Below the pieces are notes generated by a model that saw only the letters and a list, made by a program, of their open reading frames with translations, did no database searches and was not told the origin of the DNA. From Clostridiales bacterium (GTDB lineage: Bacteria; Bacillota; Clostridia; Oscillospirales; Oscillospiraceae): a stretch of 50,234 nt of DNA. This document shows positions 16,439 to 24,385 of the stretch, in pieces. Each line of letters starts with the position of its first letter. The stretch's first letter is position 1. Position numbers and translations under genes: made by a program. The stretch spans positions 1 through 50,234 of the forward strand of contig JAJPWY010000082.1 in the NCBI GenBank assembly GCA_021205725.1, written 5' to 3'.

Positions 16439-18721
16439 ATGCCGGAAGAAACGCCCCATCCCGACGGCGAGCGGGAGGTGATCGAGGCCACCGCCCAGGC
16501 GGTGGTTTTTCACAATCCGGACAACGGGTACACCGTCCTCCGGGTCACCGGCGGCGGAGACCACTTCACCGCCGTGGGCAATATGCCCTCGGTCAGCCCC
16601 GGGGAGCTGCTGACCCTGGAGGGGGTCTGGGTCACCCACCCCTCCTTTGGACAGCAGTTCAAGGCGGACTCCGTCCGCCTCCGCCTCCCCACGGGCACCG
16701 AGGCCATCTATCGCTATCTGGCCTCCGGCGTCCTCAAGGGCGTGGGGGAGAAGATGGCGAAAAAGCTGGTGGAGCAGTTCGGGGAGGACACCTTTCAGGT
16801 GCTGGAGAGCGACCCGGACCGGCTGGCCGCTGTAAAGGGTATCACCCCCAAAAAGGCCCGGGCCATTCAGACAGAGTTCCTCCAGAAGGCGGGCATGCGG
16901 AGCCTGCTGGAATTTCTCTCCCAGAACAGCCTTCCCATGGAGCTGGGCCCCAAGCTGTGGAAGCTCTACGGCCCCGGGGCCATGGAAATCCTGCGGGCCA
17001 ACCCCTATGTGCTGCTGGGGAGCGATCTGGAGGTGGACTTTGCCACTGCCGACCGGCTGGCCGCCGCCCTGGGCATCCACGCCGACGACGATCAGCGGGT
17101 GGAGGCGGGGGTGCTGTACACCCTGAGCCACAATCTGGACAACGGCCACGTCTTTCTCCCCCAGGACAAGTTGCTCCAGGCGGCGGGCCGGATGCTGAAC
17201 AACGACCCGGACGTCTCTATCGGCCCGGAGCAGCTGGAGGCGGCGCTGGAGCGGCTGGAGCTGCGCAACCAGGTGGTGCGGCAGCAGGTGCTGGGCCTGG
17301 AGGCGGTCTACCGCACCGACCTGTACGAGGCCGAGGCGTACATCGCCCAGCGTCTCCGGGAGATGGCCCGGTTCGAGCCGTTGGCCCCGGAGCATCTGGA
17401 GCAGCTCATCCGCCAGGCGGAGCGGGAGCAGGGCATCCGCTACGCCGCCCAGCAGCGGCAGGCAGTGGAGCTGGCCGCCCGCCGTCAGGTCATGCTGCTC
17501 ACCGGCGGCCCCGGCACCGGCAAGACCACCACCCTCAAGGGGATTTTGGCTTGCTTTGAGCAGATGGGACTGAAAACCCTGCTGGCCGCCCCCACCGGGC
17601 GGGCGGCAAAGCGGCTGGGAGAGCTGTGCGGGGCAGAGGCCTCCACCATCCACCGGATGCTGGAGGCGGGGTACGACCAGGACACCGGAAAGCTGGCCTT
17701 TCTCCACGACGAGGACGACCCTCTCTCCGCCGGGGCGGTCATCGTGGACGAGATGAGCATGGTGGACATCCCCCTCATGGACGCCCTGCTTCGGGCGATC
17801 CCCAGTGAGTGCCGCCTGGTGCTGGTGGGGGATCCGGACCAGCTCCCCAGCGTAGGGCCGGGGCAGCTCTTCGACCACCTCATCCGCAGCGAGATCATCC
17901 CCACGGTGAAGCTCACGGAGATCTTCCGCCAGGCCCAGCAGTCCCAGATCATTATGGGGGCCCATCAGGTGAATCAGGGCATCCTGCCCCCGCTGGTGAA
18001 CCGGGGCGGCAGTCAGGATTTCTTCTTTCTCCGCCGTCTCCAGGGGGACGCCGCGGTGCAGACCATTGTGGAGCTGTGCCGGGACCGTCTGCCCAACAAG
18101 ATGGGGATACCCGCCGACCAGATCCAGGTGCTCTCCCCCACCCGCCGCCACGTCACCGGCACCGCCAACCTGAACAGCGCCCTCCAGGAGGCGCTCAATC
18201 CCCCCTCCCCGGACAAGGGAGAGGTGAAGCTGGGCTCGGTGGTCTTTCGCACAGGAGACCGGGTCATGCAGATCCGGAACAACTACGACATCATCTGGCG
18301 GGAGGCGGACAGCCTCAAGGGAGGCATGGGCATCTTCAACGGGGATATTGGCACCATCCTCTCCGCCGACCCCCGGGAGCGGATGCTCCGGGTGAGCTTT
18401 GACGGCCGGGTGGTGGAGTACACCTCCGACCTGCTGCCGGAGCTGGAGCTGGCCTACGCCATGACGGTACACAAGTCCCAGGGCAGCGAGTACCGGGCGG
18501 TCATCCTGGCCGCCGTCAGCGGGGCCCCCATGCTGCTGACCCGGGGCATCCTGTACACCGGCATCACCCGGGCCAGGGATCTGTTCATCGCCGTGGGAGA
18601 CGAGCAGGTGCTGGCGAAAATGGTGGCCAACGACCGGCAGGCCCGGCGATACAGCGGTCTACGGGCAAGGCTCACCGGGGAGGTGCCCCCGGTGGAGGAG
18701 CCTGGGGAGCTGCCGTTTTGA
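16439..18721 (+). CDS. recD2: ATP-dependent DNA helicase RecD2 (RecD-like)
   Basis: A 760-residue SF1B helicase of the RecD2 type found without RecBC in Firmicutes. The N-terminal region (about 1-330) carries an OB-like part and helix-hairpin-helix repeats (GVLKGVGEKMAKKLVEQFG, VKGITPKKARAI). Walker A is LTGGPGTGKTTT near residue 357, Walker B VIVDEMSMVD near 436, and the C-terminal UvrD-like motif AMTVHKSQGSEY near 675. It unwinds DNA 5' to 3' and helps in repair and fork restart. ATG 16439 is preceded by AAAGGAGG. The structured RNA promoter begins 19 bases after its stop, with no terminator between. Confidence 0.96.
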   Translation: MPEETPHPDGEREVIEATAQAVVFHNPDNGYTVLRVTGGGDHFTAVGNMPSVSPGELLTLEGVWVTHPSFGQQFKADSVRLRLPTGTEAIYRYLASGVLKGVGEKMAKKLVEQFGEDTFQVLESDPDRLAAVKGITPKKARAIQTEFLQKAGMRSLLEFLSQNSLPMELGPKLWKLYGPGAMEILRANPYVLLGSDLEVDFATADRLAAALGIHADDDQRVEAGVLYTLSHNLDNGHVFLPQDKLLQAAGRMLNNDPDVSIGPEQLEAALERLELRNQVVRQQVLGLEAVYRTDLYEAEAYIAQRLREMARFEPLAPEHLEQLIRQAEREQGIRYAAQQRQAVELAARRQVMLLTGGPGTGKTTTLKGILACFEQMGLKTLLAAPTGRAAKRLGELCGAEASTIHRMLEAGYDQDTGKLAFLHDEDDPLSAGAVIVDEMSMVDIPLMDALLRAIPSECRLVLVGDPDQLPSVGPGQLFDHLIRSEIIPTVKLTEIFRQAQQSQIIMGAHQVNQGILPPLVNRGGSQDFFFLRRLQGDAAVQTIVELCRDRLPNKMGIPADQIQVLSPTRRHVTGTANLNSALQEALNPPSPDKGEVKLGSVVFRTGDRVMQIRNNYDIIWREADSLKGGMGIFNGDIGTILSADPRERMLRVSFDGRVVEYTSDLLPELELAYAMTVHKSQGSEYRAVILAAVSGAPMLLTRGILYTGITRARDLFIAVGDEQVLAKMVANDRQARRYSGLRARLTGEVPPVEEPGELPF

Positions 18722-18739
18722 GCGATTCAAAACCGCCCC

Positions 18740-18768
18740 TTGACACCACCCCCGCCCCGTGCTAAACT
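18740..18768 (+). promoter_or_regulatory. Strong sigma-A promoter of the structured RNA
   Basis: Perfect TTGACA (18740-18745), 17 bases, TAAACT (18763-18768). A start near 18775 fits the 5' end of the long folded RNA. Confidence 0.8.
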
Positions 18769-18774
18769 GACCGC

Positions 18775-18953
18775 AACCAAAATAGAGAACGGAGGCTTCG
18801 GAGCCGCTATGTCTATCATGCAGATCTGATATTCCAGTCGAATCCCATAGTGTGAACAAAATCGGACGTGTCCCCATCGGGGATATGCCCTTGGGTTCCT
18901 GTGGGCAGATTGGGTCAGTCGCATGGTAGAATGGGTGCGCTCCGGGCTTTTTG
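18775..18953 (+). ncRNA. Candidate 6S-like RNA (long rod-shaped, about 180 nt)
   Basis: The transcript folds end to end as one imperfect rod. CGGAGCCGC (18799-18807) pairs with GCGCTCCG (18937-18944) with one bulge. TCTATCATGC (18812-18821) pairs with GCATGGTAGA (18921-18930) over 10 bp. CTGA (18826-18829) pairs with TCAG (18915-18918). Then comes an open middle, and AATC and CCCATAG (18841-18850) pair with CTGTGGG (18899-18905) and GATT, with GAAC/GTTC further in and an apical TCCCC-atc-GGGGA hairpin. A TTTTT run after the closing stem ends it. Closing stem, central bubble and length fit 6S RNA, which binds the housekeeping RNA polymerase. A riboswitch for the MFS gene 95 bases later is the main alternative. 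Confidence 0.55.
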
Positions 18954-19047
18954 TTGTCTTTTCGCATCCTCTCTCTGCCTGTCTGCCCTTTTTGCGCCCG
19001 GATACGGGAACAAGCATCTGCGCAGACGGCGCAGGAGAGGAATTTTT

Positions 19048-20337
19048 ATGAAGAAAACGAATACGCCTCCCCACACCGGAGGCTCCGGCCTCTGGAGCCG
19101 GGATTTTACCATTATCACTCTGGGCAGCGTGGTTTCCATGGTAGGGGGCACCCTGTCCGGCTTTGCCCTGAGCATTATGGTGCTGGACTACACCGGCTCC
19201 ACCCTGCTCTACATCCTGACCAACGTGGGCTATCAACTGCCCATGCTCATCTGTCCCCTGATCGCCGGACCCTATCTGGATCGGATGAGCCGGAAAAAGG
19301 CGATTTACCGGCTGGACTTTCTCTCCGCCGGGATCGCCCTGGTCATGTTCCTGCTGCTCCGGTTCGGGTGGTACAGCTACCCGGTGCTGCTGGGCTATAC
19401 CGTCCTCTCGGGGGCCATCGAGAGCGTCTACTCTGTGGCCTATGACAGCCTCTACCCCAACCTCATCCCGGAGGGACATCTGTCCCAGGGCTACTCTGTC
19501 TCCAGTCTGCTCTGGCCCCTGGCGGCCATGACCAGTCCCATTGCCGCCGTGATCTACACCGCCCTGGGCACGGTAGCCCCCCTGTTCGCCTTCAACGCTG
19601 TATGCCTTTTGGTGGCCGCCTGCTTTGAGCGCACCATCGGCTATCAGGAGACCCGCATGGCCCAGACGCCCCAAAGGGCGGAGGGCTCTCCCCTGTCCCG
19701 GTTCCGCCGGGAGTTCCGCTCGGGGCTGGACTATCTGGCGAGGGAGCGGGGGCTGCTGGTCATCACGGTCTATTTCGCCCTCTCCAACTTTACGGGGAAT
19801 GCTGCGGAGGGCCTGTGGCTCCCCTTCTTCCGCAACAACGCCGGGCTGTTCTCCGCCTGGCCGGTGGCGGCAGTGACGCTGTACGCCATCGTCTCCAATT
19901 TCTCCGTAGCGGGCCGGTTCGCAGGGGGACTGCTCCACTATCGGCTCAGGCTCCCCGCCCGGCGCAAGTTCGCCATCGCCCTGACCGTCTATTTCGTCAT
20001 TGCCGTGCTGGACGGAGTAACGCTGTTTCTCCCCGTTCCCCTGATGGCGGCGGCCAATTTCCTCTACGGGGCGCTGGGCGTCACCTCCTACAACATCCGC
20101 ACCGCCGCCACCCAGTCCTATGTGCCGGACACGGTGCGGGCCAGATTCAACAGCGTGTTCACCATGATCTGCTCCATGGGCGGTATTCTCGGCTCCCTGG
20201 CGGCGGGCGGTCTGGCGGAGCTGCTGCCGGAGCGGACGGTGGTGCTCATTTTCGGCCTGGTGGAGCTGGCTGCCGTGGTCTGCGTCATGGTGCCGGGCCG
20301 GAAGGAGGTCGCCGGGATTTACAACCGGGAGGTGTAA
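19048..20337 (+). CDS. MFS transporter (macrolide-efflux-like MFS_3 type)
   Basis: A 429-residue protein with about 12 hydrophobic segments. The loop between helices 2 and 3 reads GPYLDRMSRKKAIYRLDF, the MFS motif A of the MefA/MFS_3 group; the N-terminal WSRDFTIITLGSVVSMVGG is also typical of this group. Such proteins export drugs or small molecules by proton exchange; substrate unknown here. ATG 19048 follows GGAGAGGAAT. It lies 95 bases after the T-run of the structured RNA; it could be read by transcripts that pass that terminator. The cloverleaf repeat at 20352 follows its stop. Confidence 0.88.
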   Translation: MKKTNTPPHTGGSGLWSRDFTIITLGSVVSMVGGTLSGFALSIMVLDYTGSTLLYILTNVGYQLPMLICPLIAGPYLDRMSRKKAIYRLDFLSAGIALVMFLLLRFGWYSYPVLLGYTVLSGAIESVYSVAYDSLYPNLIPEGHLSQGYSVSSLLWPLAAMTSPIAAVIYTALGTVAPLFAFNAVCLLVAACFERTIGYQETRMAQTPQRAEGSPLSRFRREFRSGLDYLARERGLLVITVYFALSNFTGNAAEGLWLPFFRNNAGLFSAWPVAAVTLYAIVSNFSVAGRFAGGLLHYRLRLPARRKFAIALTVYFVIAVLDGVTLFLPVPLMAAANFLYGALGVTSYNIRTAATQSYVPDTVRARFNSVFTMICSMGGILGSLAAGGLAELLPERTVVLIFGLVELAAVVCVMVPGRKEVAGIYNREV

Positions 20338-20351
20338 AGGGCTTTGCCAAC

Positions 20352-20473
20352 CCTTGGCTCCCTCTGTGAGGCAGGGAGTGCAGCGGAAGTGCCGCTTGAC
20401 GGCGGAGCTGTCGCCGCAAGGCGACTGAGGGAGAACGAAAGCAGCTAAAAGCTGTCCATCAGCGTATTTGCCG
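20352..20473 (+). repeat. Cloverleaf-like palindromic repeat, copy C, with shared flank
   Basis: 20352-20433 repeats 446-527 with few changes, including the CTCCCTC/GAGGGAG arms and the AAGCGG/CCGCTT-type and GTCGCC/GGCGAC hairpins. Similarity goes on loosely to 20473 (GAAAGC, GCTAA and CGTATT-GCCG also follow copy A). No clear inverted partner like copy B is seen; only CCTCCCTC at about 20503 remains, directly before the next promoter. Confidence 0.85.
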
Positions 20474-20510
20474 AAAAGATTAGAGCACACAAGAGCGCTC
20501 CTCCTCCCTC

Positions 20511-20540
20511 TTGACATCCCCCGCCCTGACGTGATAACAT
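20511..20540 (+). promoter_or_regulatory. Promoter of the ATP-grasp/alpha-E operon
   Basis: Perfect TTGACA (20511-20516) followed by a weak -10 such as TAACAT (20535-20540, 18-base spacer) or GATAAC (20533-20538, 16 bases). Confidence 0.6.
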
Positions 20541-20546
20541 AGACAA

Positions 20547-20592
20547 AACGAAGGCGTTTTGCAGAGATGCAAGGCGCCTTTGTCTCGTTTTT
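20547..20592 (+). terminator. Leader terminator-like hairpin (possible attenuator)
   Basis: AAGGCGTTTTGCA (20551-20563) pairs with TGCAAGGCGCCTT (20568-20580) over 13 positions with two G-U pairs and a GAGA loop; ACGA and TCGT extend the stem outward past a short bulge. TTTTT follows. It lies between the promoter and the first gene of the operon, so it would stop transcription early unless read through. A second hairpin (GGGGCAG/CTGCCCC, 20593-20617) comes next. Confidence 0.7.
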
Positions 20593-20644
20593 GGGGCAGA
20601 GGGTCTCCCCCCTGCCCCCTGCGGAGAGAGAAAAGGGTGATTCT

Positions 20645-21964
20645 ATGTATGAAATGGATCTGATCGAGCGGGCCAACTCGGTCAACGAGCTGCTGGCCCG
20701 GTACGGCGTGAAGTTCGGCATCTACAAGAACGGGACGTTCAAGGAGCAGCTGTTCCCCTTCGACGCCATCCCCCGGGTCATCCCGGCAGACGAATTCGAC
20801 CTGCTGGATCGGGGCCTGCGCCAGCGGGTGAAGGCGCTGAACCTGTTCCTGGAGGACATCTACAACGAGAAGAAGATCGTCCGGGACCGGGTGGTGCCGG
20901 AGGAGTTTATCTACGCCTCCAGCGGCTATCTGCCCCAGTGTGAGGGCATCCGGCCCTCCGGCGGGGTGTTCTCCCACATCTCCGGCATCGACCTGGTGCT
21001 GGGGAAGGACGGGAGCTGGTACATTCTGGAGGACAATCTCCGGGTGCCCTCCGGGGCCTCCTATCCCCTGATCGTCCGGGACCTTTGCCGCCGGAGCAGT
21101 CCCCGCACCTTCCAGGAGTTCCACATCGAGGACAACCGGAACTACGCCCAGCTGCTGCGCCACACCATGGACTATGCCAACGTGGGAGGGTTGACTGTGG
21201 TGCTCACCCCCGGACGGTATAACGCCGCCTATTTTGAGCACTCCTATCTGGCGGAGCAGACCCACTCCCCCCTGGTCAGCGGTCAGGACCTGGTGGTGGA
21301 GGAGGACGGGGTCTACCTCCTGGACTACACCGGCAAAAAGGAGCGGGTAGGGGCGGTCTACCGCCGCATCTCCGACGATTTCCTGGATCCCCTCAGCTTC
21401 CGTCCGGAGTCTCTCATCGGCGTGCCCGGTCTGTTCCAGGCCTACCGGAAGGGCCAGGTGGCCATTCTCAACGCCCCGGGCAACGGGGTGGCAGACGACA
21501 AGGGCATCTATTATTTCGTCCCCAAAATGATTCAATACTATCTGGGAGAGCAGCCCATCCTCTCCAACGCCCCCACCTATCTGCCCTTCTACGAGGAGGA
21601 CATGAAGTACGTTCTGGAGCATCTGGATACCCTGGTGCTCAAGGACGTGGCCGAAGCGGGCGGCTATGGCGTAGTCTTTGGCAGCAAGATGTCCGCCCGG
21701 CAGAAGGAGGACTTTGTGGCCCTGCTCAAGGCCGAGCCCCGCCGGTTCATCGCCCAGGAGGTCATCGACTTCCAGGACCTGGACATCATGGATAACGGCG
21801 TCCGGGTCCCCCGGAAGGCCGACCTGCGGGTCTTCGTCCTCTCCGCCGAGGAGCCGGTGGTGTGGAAGAGCGGCCTGACCCGGTTCTCCCGGAACCCGGA
21901 TTCCTTCATTGTCAACTCATCTCAGGGAGGAGGATTTAAGGACACATGGGTATTAAGTCGATAG
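20645..21964 (+). CDS. Circularly permuted ATP-grasp protein (COG2308 family)
   Basis: A 439-residue protein of the CP_ATPgrasp group (DUF404/DUF407). Family marks are YASSGYLPQCEGIRPSGGVF, the IDLVLGKDGSWYILEDNLRV acid pair and a late EAGGYGVVFG loop that stands for the nucleotide-binding turn. Proteins of this family are predicted to join amine and carboxylate groups in peptide-like products, and are nearly always encoded with alpha-E and transglutaminase proteins, as here. ATG 20645 follows AAAAGGGTGA; the longer upstream frame runs through the leader hairpins and is rejected. Its end overlaps the alpha-E gene by 19 bases. Confidence 0.9.
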   Translation: MYEMDLIERANSVNELLARYGVKFGIYKNGTFKEQLFPFDAIPRVIPADEFDLLDRGLRQRVKALNLFLEDIYNEKKIVRDRVVPEEFIYASSGYLPQCEGIRPSGGVFSHISGIDLVLGKDGSWYILEDNLRVPSGASYPLIVRDLCRRSSPRTFQEFHIEDNRNYAQLLRHTMDYANVGGLTVVLTPGRYNAAYFEHSYLAEQTHSPLVSGQDLVVEEDGVYLLDYTGKKERVGAVYRRISDDFLDPLSFRPESLIGVPGLFQAYRKGQVAILNAPGNGVADDKGIYYFVPKMIQYYLGEQPILSNAPTYLPFYEEDMKYVLEHLDTLVLKDVAEAGGYGVVFGSKMSARQKEDFVALLKAEPRRFIAQEVIDFQDLDIMDNGVRVPRKADLRVFVLSAEEPVVWKSGLTRFSRNPDSFIVNSSQGGGFKDTWVLSR

Positions 21965-22611
21965 AGGTCACCGACCGGCTGTACTGGCTGGGACGTTATT
22001 CCGAGCGGGTGTACACCTCCCTCCGGCTGTTCGCCAAGAGCTATGACGATATGCTGGACAAGGGGGACACCTATGGGGAGCTGTGCCGCTCCCTGGAGAT
22101 CCCCAACATCTACCCCACGGCGCAGAACTTTCTCCGCCGCTACCCCTTTGACGAGAGCGACCCCAACTCCATCGCCAGCAACCTCCGCCGGGCCTATGAC
22201 AACGCCGTCGAGCTGCGTCAGGAGATCGGCACCGAGGAGCTGAGCTACATCCAGCTGGCGGTCTATGAGATGAACCGTGCCCGGCTCAGCGACGCCCCCA
22301 TGCTGGAGTTTCAGAAGATCGCGGACAACATCCTGGCCTTCTGGGGCATCATCGACGACCAGGTGGAGGACGAGAACACCCGGAACATCATCAAGGTGGG
22401 CAAGCGGGTGGAGCGCATCGACCTCTTTGGCCGGCTCCACGCCTCCCAGGTGGACCTGCACCGAGAGATCCGGCGGCTCCAGGGCCGCATTGACCGGTGT
22501 ACCATCCGGTATGACCGGGCGTGCCTGGCAGAGCTGGGCCGTCTGGTGGAGGCAGAGCCTCTGGACTACAGCGCCATCGTGCAGACGGTGGAACGGCTGA
22601 CGGCGGTGTGA
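21946..22611 (+). CDS. Alpha-E domain protein (COG2307)
   Basis: A 221-residue, all-helical protein that starts with the family hallmark DRLYWLGRYSERVYT. The repeated Arg and Glu helices (LRRAYDNAVELRQEIG, KVGKRVERIDLFGRL) match the alpha-E domain, of unknown chemistry, that accompanies circularly permuted ATP-grasp proteins. GGGAGGAGG lies inside the end of the upstream gene 12 bases before ATG 21946, so translation is coupled. At 221 residues it is shorter than many alpha-E proteins (about 310), as is usual for the clostridial form. It ends one base before the transglutaminase start. Confidence 0.88.
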   Translation: MGIKSIEVTDRLYWLGRYSERVYTSLRLFAKSYDDMLDKGDTYGELCRSLEIPNIYPTAQNFLRRYPFDESDPNSIASNLRRAYDNAVELRQEIGTEELSYIQLAVYEMNRARLSDAPMLEFQKIADNILAFWGIIDDQVEDENTRNIIKVGKRVERIDLFGRLHASQVDLHREIRRLQGRIDRCTIRYDRACLAELGRLVEAEPLDYSAIVQTVERLTAV

Positions 22612-22612
22612 G

Positions 22613-23410
22613 ATGGCGGAGACGCTGTGTTATGCGTATGAGCTGAATCTCCGGTTCTCCCGCCCTGCCCATGACCACAGCTACCTTCTTCGTCTCTCTC
22701 CCCCGTCCAATGAAGGGCAGCAGGTTTTGGAGCAGCGGCTGGAGCTGTCCCCCTCCCACCAGGGGGCGGAGACTGCCGACGCCTTTGGCAATCGCTGCCT
22801 TTACGGGCATATTGTCCGGTCCCATCAGCAGTTTCAGGCCGTCGCCACCGGACGGGTGCGCACCGGTCTGTCCGACGGAGTTGCCGAGCCTGACCCGGTC
22901 CGGTGGGGCATGATGAGGTCCCCCTCCCCCTATACCCGGCCCGGCCCGCATTTGCTGGCCCTGTCCCGCCGTCTGGCGGATGACCGTGACCGCTCCCCTC
23001 TGGAGCGGGCCTGGGCGCTGGCCCAGGGAGTACACAGTGAGCTGACCTACTGCCCCAGGGTGACGGACACCCGCACCACCGCCGAGGAGGCCCTGGCCCT
23101 GGGCGAAGGGGTCTGTCAGGACTACGCCCACATTTTGCTGGCTCTTTGCCGTCTGGAGGGCATCCCCGCCCGGTATGCGGCGGGGATGCTGGTGGGCGAG
23201 GGGGCCAGCCACGCCTGGGTGGAGGTGCTCAGTCAGGGCCGCTGGTACGGCCTGGACCCCACCAACCTGCTCCCCGTCCGGGAGCAGCACATTCTTCTGG
23301 CCCGGGGCCGGGACTGCGGAGACTGCCCCCTGAACCGGGGCAGCTTTCTGGGCGGCGGCGACCAGCTCCAGACCGTCCGGGTGTCCGTCCATCCCGTTAC
23401 GGCCCCCTGA
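22613..23410 (+). CDS. Transglutaminase-like cysteine peptidase (COG1305)
   Basis: A 265-residue protein. The N-terminal part (about 1-110) is the beta-rich domain found ahead of bacterial transglutaminase-like domains. The core carries an intact triad: Cys168 in EGVCQDYAH, His200 in ASHAWVEV and Asp215 in YGLDPTN. Family members act as peptidases or transamidases on peptides. It starts one base after the alpha-E stop (TGAGATG). There is no signal peptide, so it probably acts in the cytoplasm with the ATP-grasp and alpha-E proteins. Three further cysteines near the C-terminus lie in RDCGDCPLN. Confidence 0.92.
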   Translation: MAETLCYAYELNLRFSRPAHDHSYLLRLSPPSNEGQQVLEQRLELSPSHQGAETADAFGNRCLYGHIVRSHQQFQAVATGRVRTGLSDGVAEPDPVRWGMMRSPSPYTRPGPHLLALSRRLADDRDRSPLERAWALAQGVHSELTYCPRVTDTRTTAEEALALGEGVCQDYAHILLALCRLEGIPARYAAGMLVGEGASHAWVEVLSQGRWYGLDPTNLLPVREQHILLARGRDCGDCPLNRGSFLGGGDQLQTVRVSVHPVTAP

Positions 23411-23445
23411 CTGGTTCCGTTTGACACGAAAAAGGAGGAAACCGT

Positions 23446-24384
23446 ATGATACAGACAGTGGCATCCATTCCCCTGCCTGTCTTTGAAAATCTGGTCATCC
23501 AGAAAAACCGCCTGACCCCCACCGGGGGCCAGGACTGTGGCAGGCGCATCAGCATCGTCACCGGCATCCACGGGGACGAGTTGGAGGGGCAATACGTCTG
23601 CTACCAGGTGAACCGGCGCATTGCCGCCCACCCGGAGTATCTGGCGGGGACGGTGGACCTGTACCCCGCCATGAATCCCCTGGGCATCGACTCTATCACC
23701 CGGGGCATCCCAGGCTTTGACCTGGACATGAACCGGCTCTTTCCCGGCAGCCGGGATGGGGCGATGACGGAGGATATGGCCGCCCGCATTATGGAGGATC
23801 TGCTGGGCTCCGACCTGTGCGTGGACATCCACGCCAGCAACATCTATCTCACCGAGCTGCCCCAAATCCGCATCAACGAGCTGTTCCGTGACCGGCTGAT
23901 GGACTACGCGAAGCTGGCCAACGTGGACTTTATCTGGGTGCATGGGGCCAGTACCGTGCTGGAGTCCACTCTGGCCCACAGCCTCAACAGCCGGGACGTG
24001 CCCACCCTGGTGGTGGAGATGGGGGTGGGGATGCGCCTGACCCCCACCTACGGCGACCAGCTCACCGAGGGCATTTTCCGGCTCATGGCCGAGCTGGGCA
24101 TCTGGACGGGGCCGGTGGCCCCGGTGCGCACTCCCCTCATCTCCGAGGAGGACGACGCCATCTGCTACTTAAACGCCCCCGTCTCCGGCATCTTTTTGAA
24201 GGAGCAGCCCCACGGGGCCATCCTATCCGCCGGAGATCGTATCGGCTCTGTGGTGAACCCTCTCACCGGCCAGCTGCTCCGGGAGATTACCGCCCCGGCA
24301 GACGGGCTGCTGTTCACCATCCGGGAGTACCCCGTAGTGGACGAGGGCTCGCTGCTGGCCCGTATCCGGAAGGAGGCGAAGTGA
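23446..24384 (+). CDS. AstE/AspA-family zinc deacylase (M14-like), active copy
   Basis: A 312-residue protein of the succinylglutamate desuccinylase/aspartoacylase family. Zinc ligands are intact: His42 and Glu45 in TGIHGDELEG, and His129 in VDIHASN; the catalytic Glu is in LVVEMGVG. The family takes acyl groups off amino acids or cleaves C-terminal residues. A C-terminal beta domain (about 235-312) resembles the family's barrel-sandwich part. RBS AAAAGGAGGAAA precedes ATG 23446. It is 35 bases after the transglutaminase gene and one base before its paralogue, so it belongs to the same operon; the substrate is presumably the product or adduct of that system (inference). Confidence 0.88.
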   Translation: MIQTVASIPLPVFENLVIQKNRLTPTGGQDCGRRISIVTGIHGDELEGQYVCYQVNRRIAAHPEYLAGTVDLYPAMNPLGIDSITRGIPGFDLDMNRLFPGSRDGAMTEDMAARIMEDLLGSDLCVDIHASNIYLTELPQIRINELFRDRLMDYAKLANVDFIWVHGASTVLESTLAHSLNSRDVPTLVVEMGVGMRLTPTYGDQLTEGIFRLMAELGIWTGPVAPVRTPLISEEDDAICYLNAPVSGIFLKEQPHGAILSAGDRIGSVVNPLTGQLLREITAPADGLLFTIREYPVVDEGSLLARIRKEAK

Positions 24385-24385
24385 C

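Noticed and set aside
18838-18847. GTCGAATCCC looking like a tRNA T-arm
   Set aside because: It lies inside the rod-shaped RNA with its own pairing partners, and no acceptor stem or anticodon arm fits.
18727-20721. 664-residue minus-strand frame opposite the MFS gene
   Set aside because: Its residues are Gly/Gln/His/Arg-rich as expected from the complement of a GC-rich gene; it has no ribosome site, no family motifs, and it runs through the structured RNA and the repeat.
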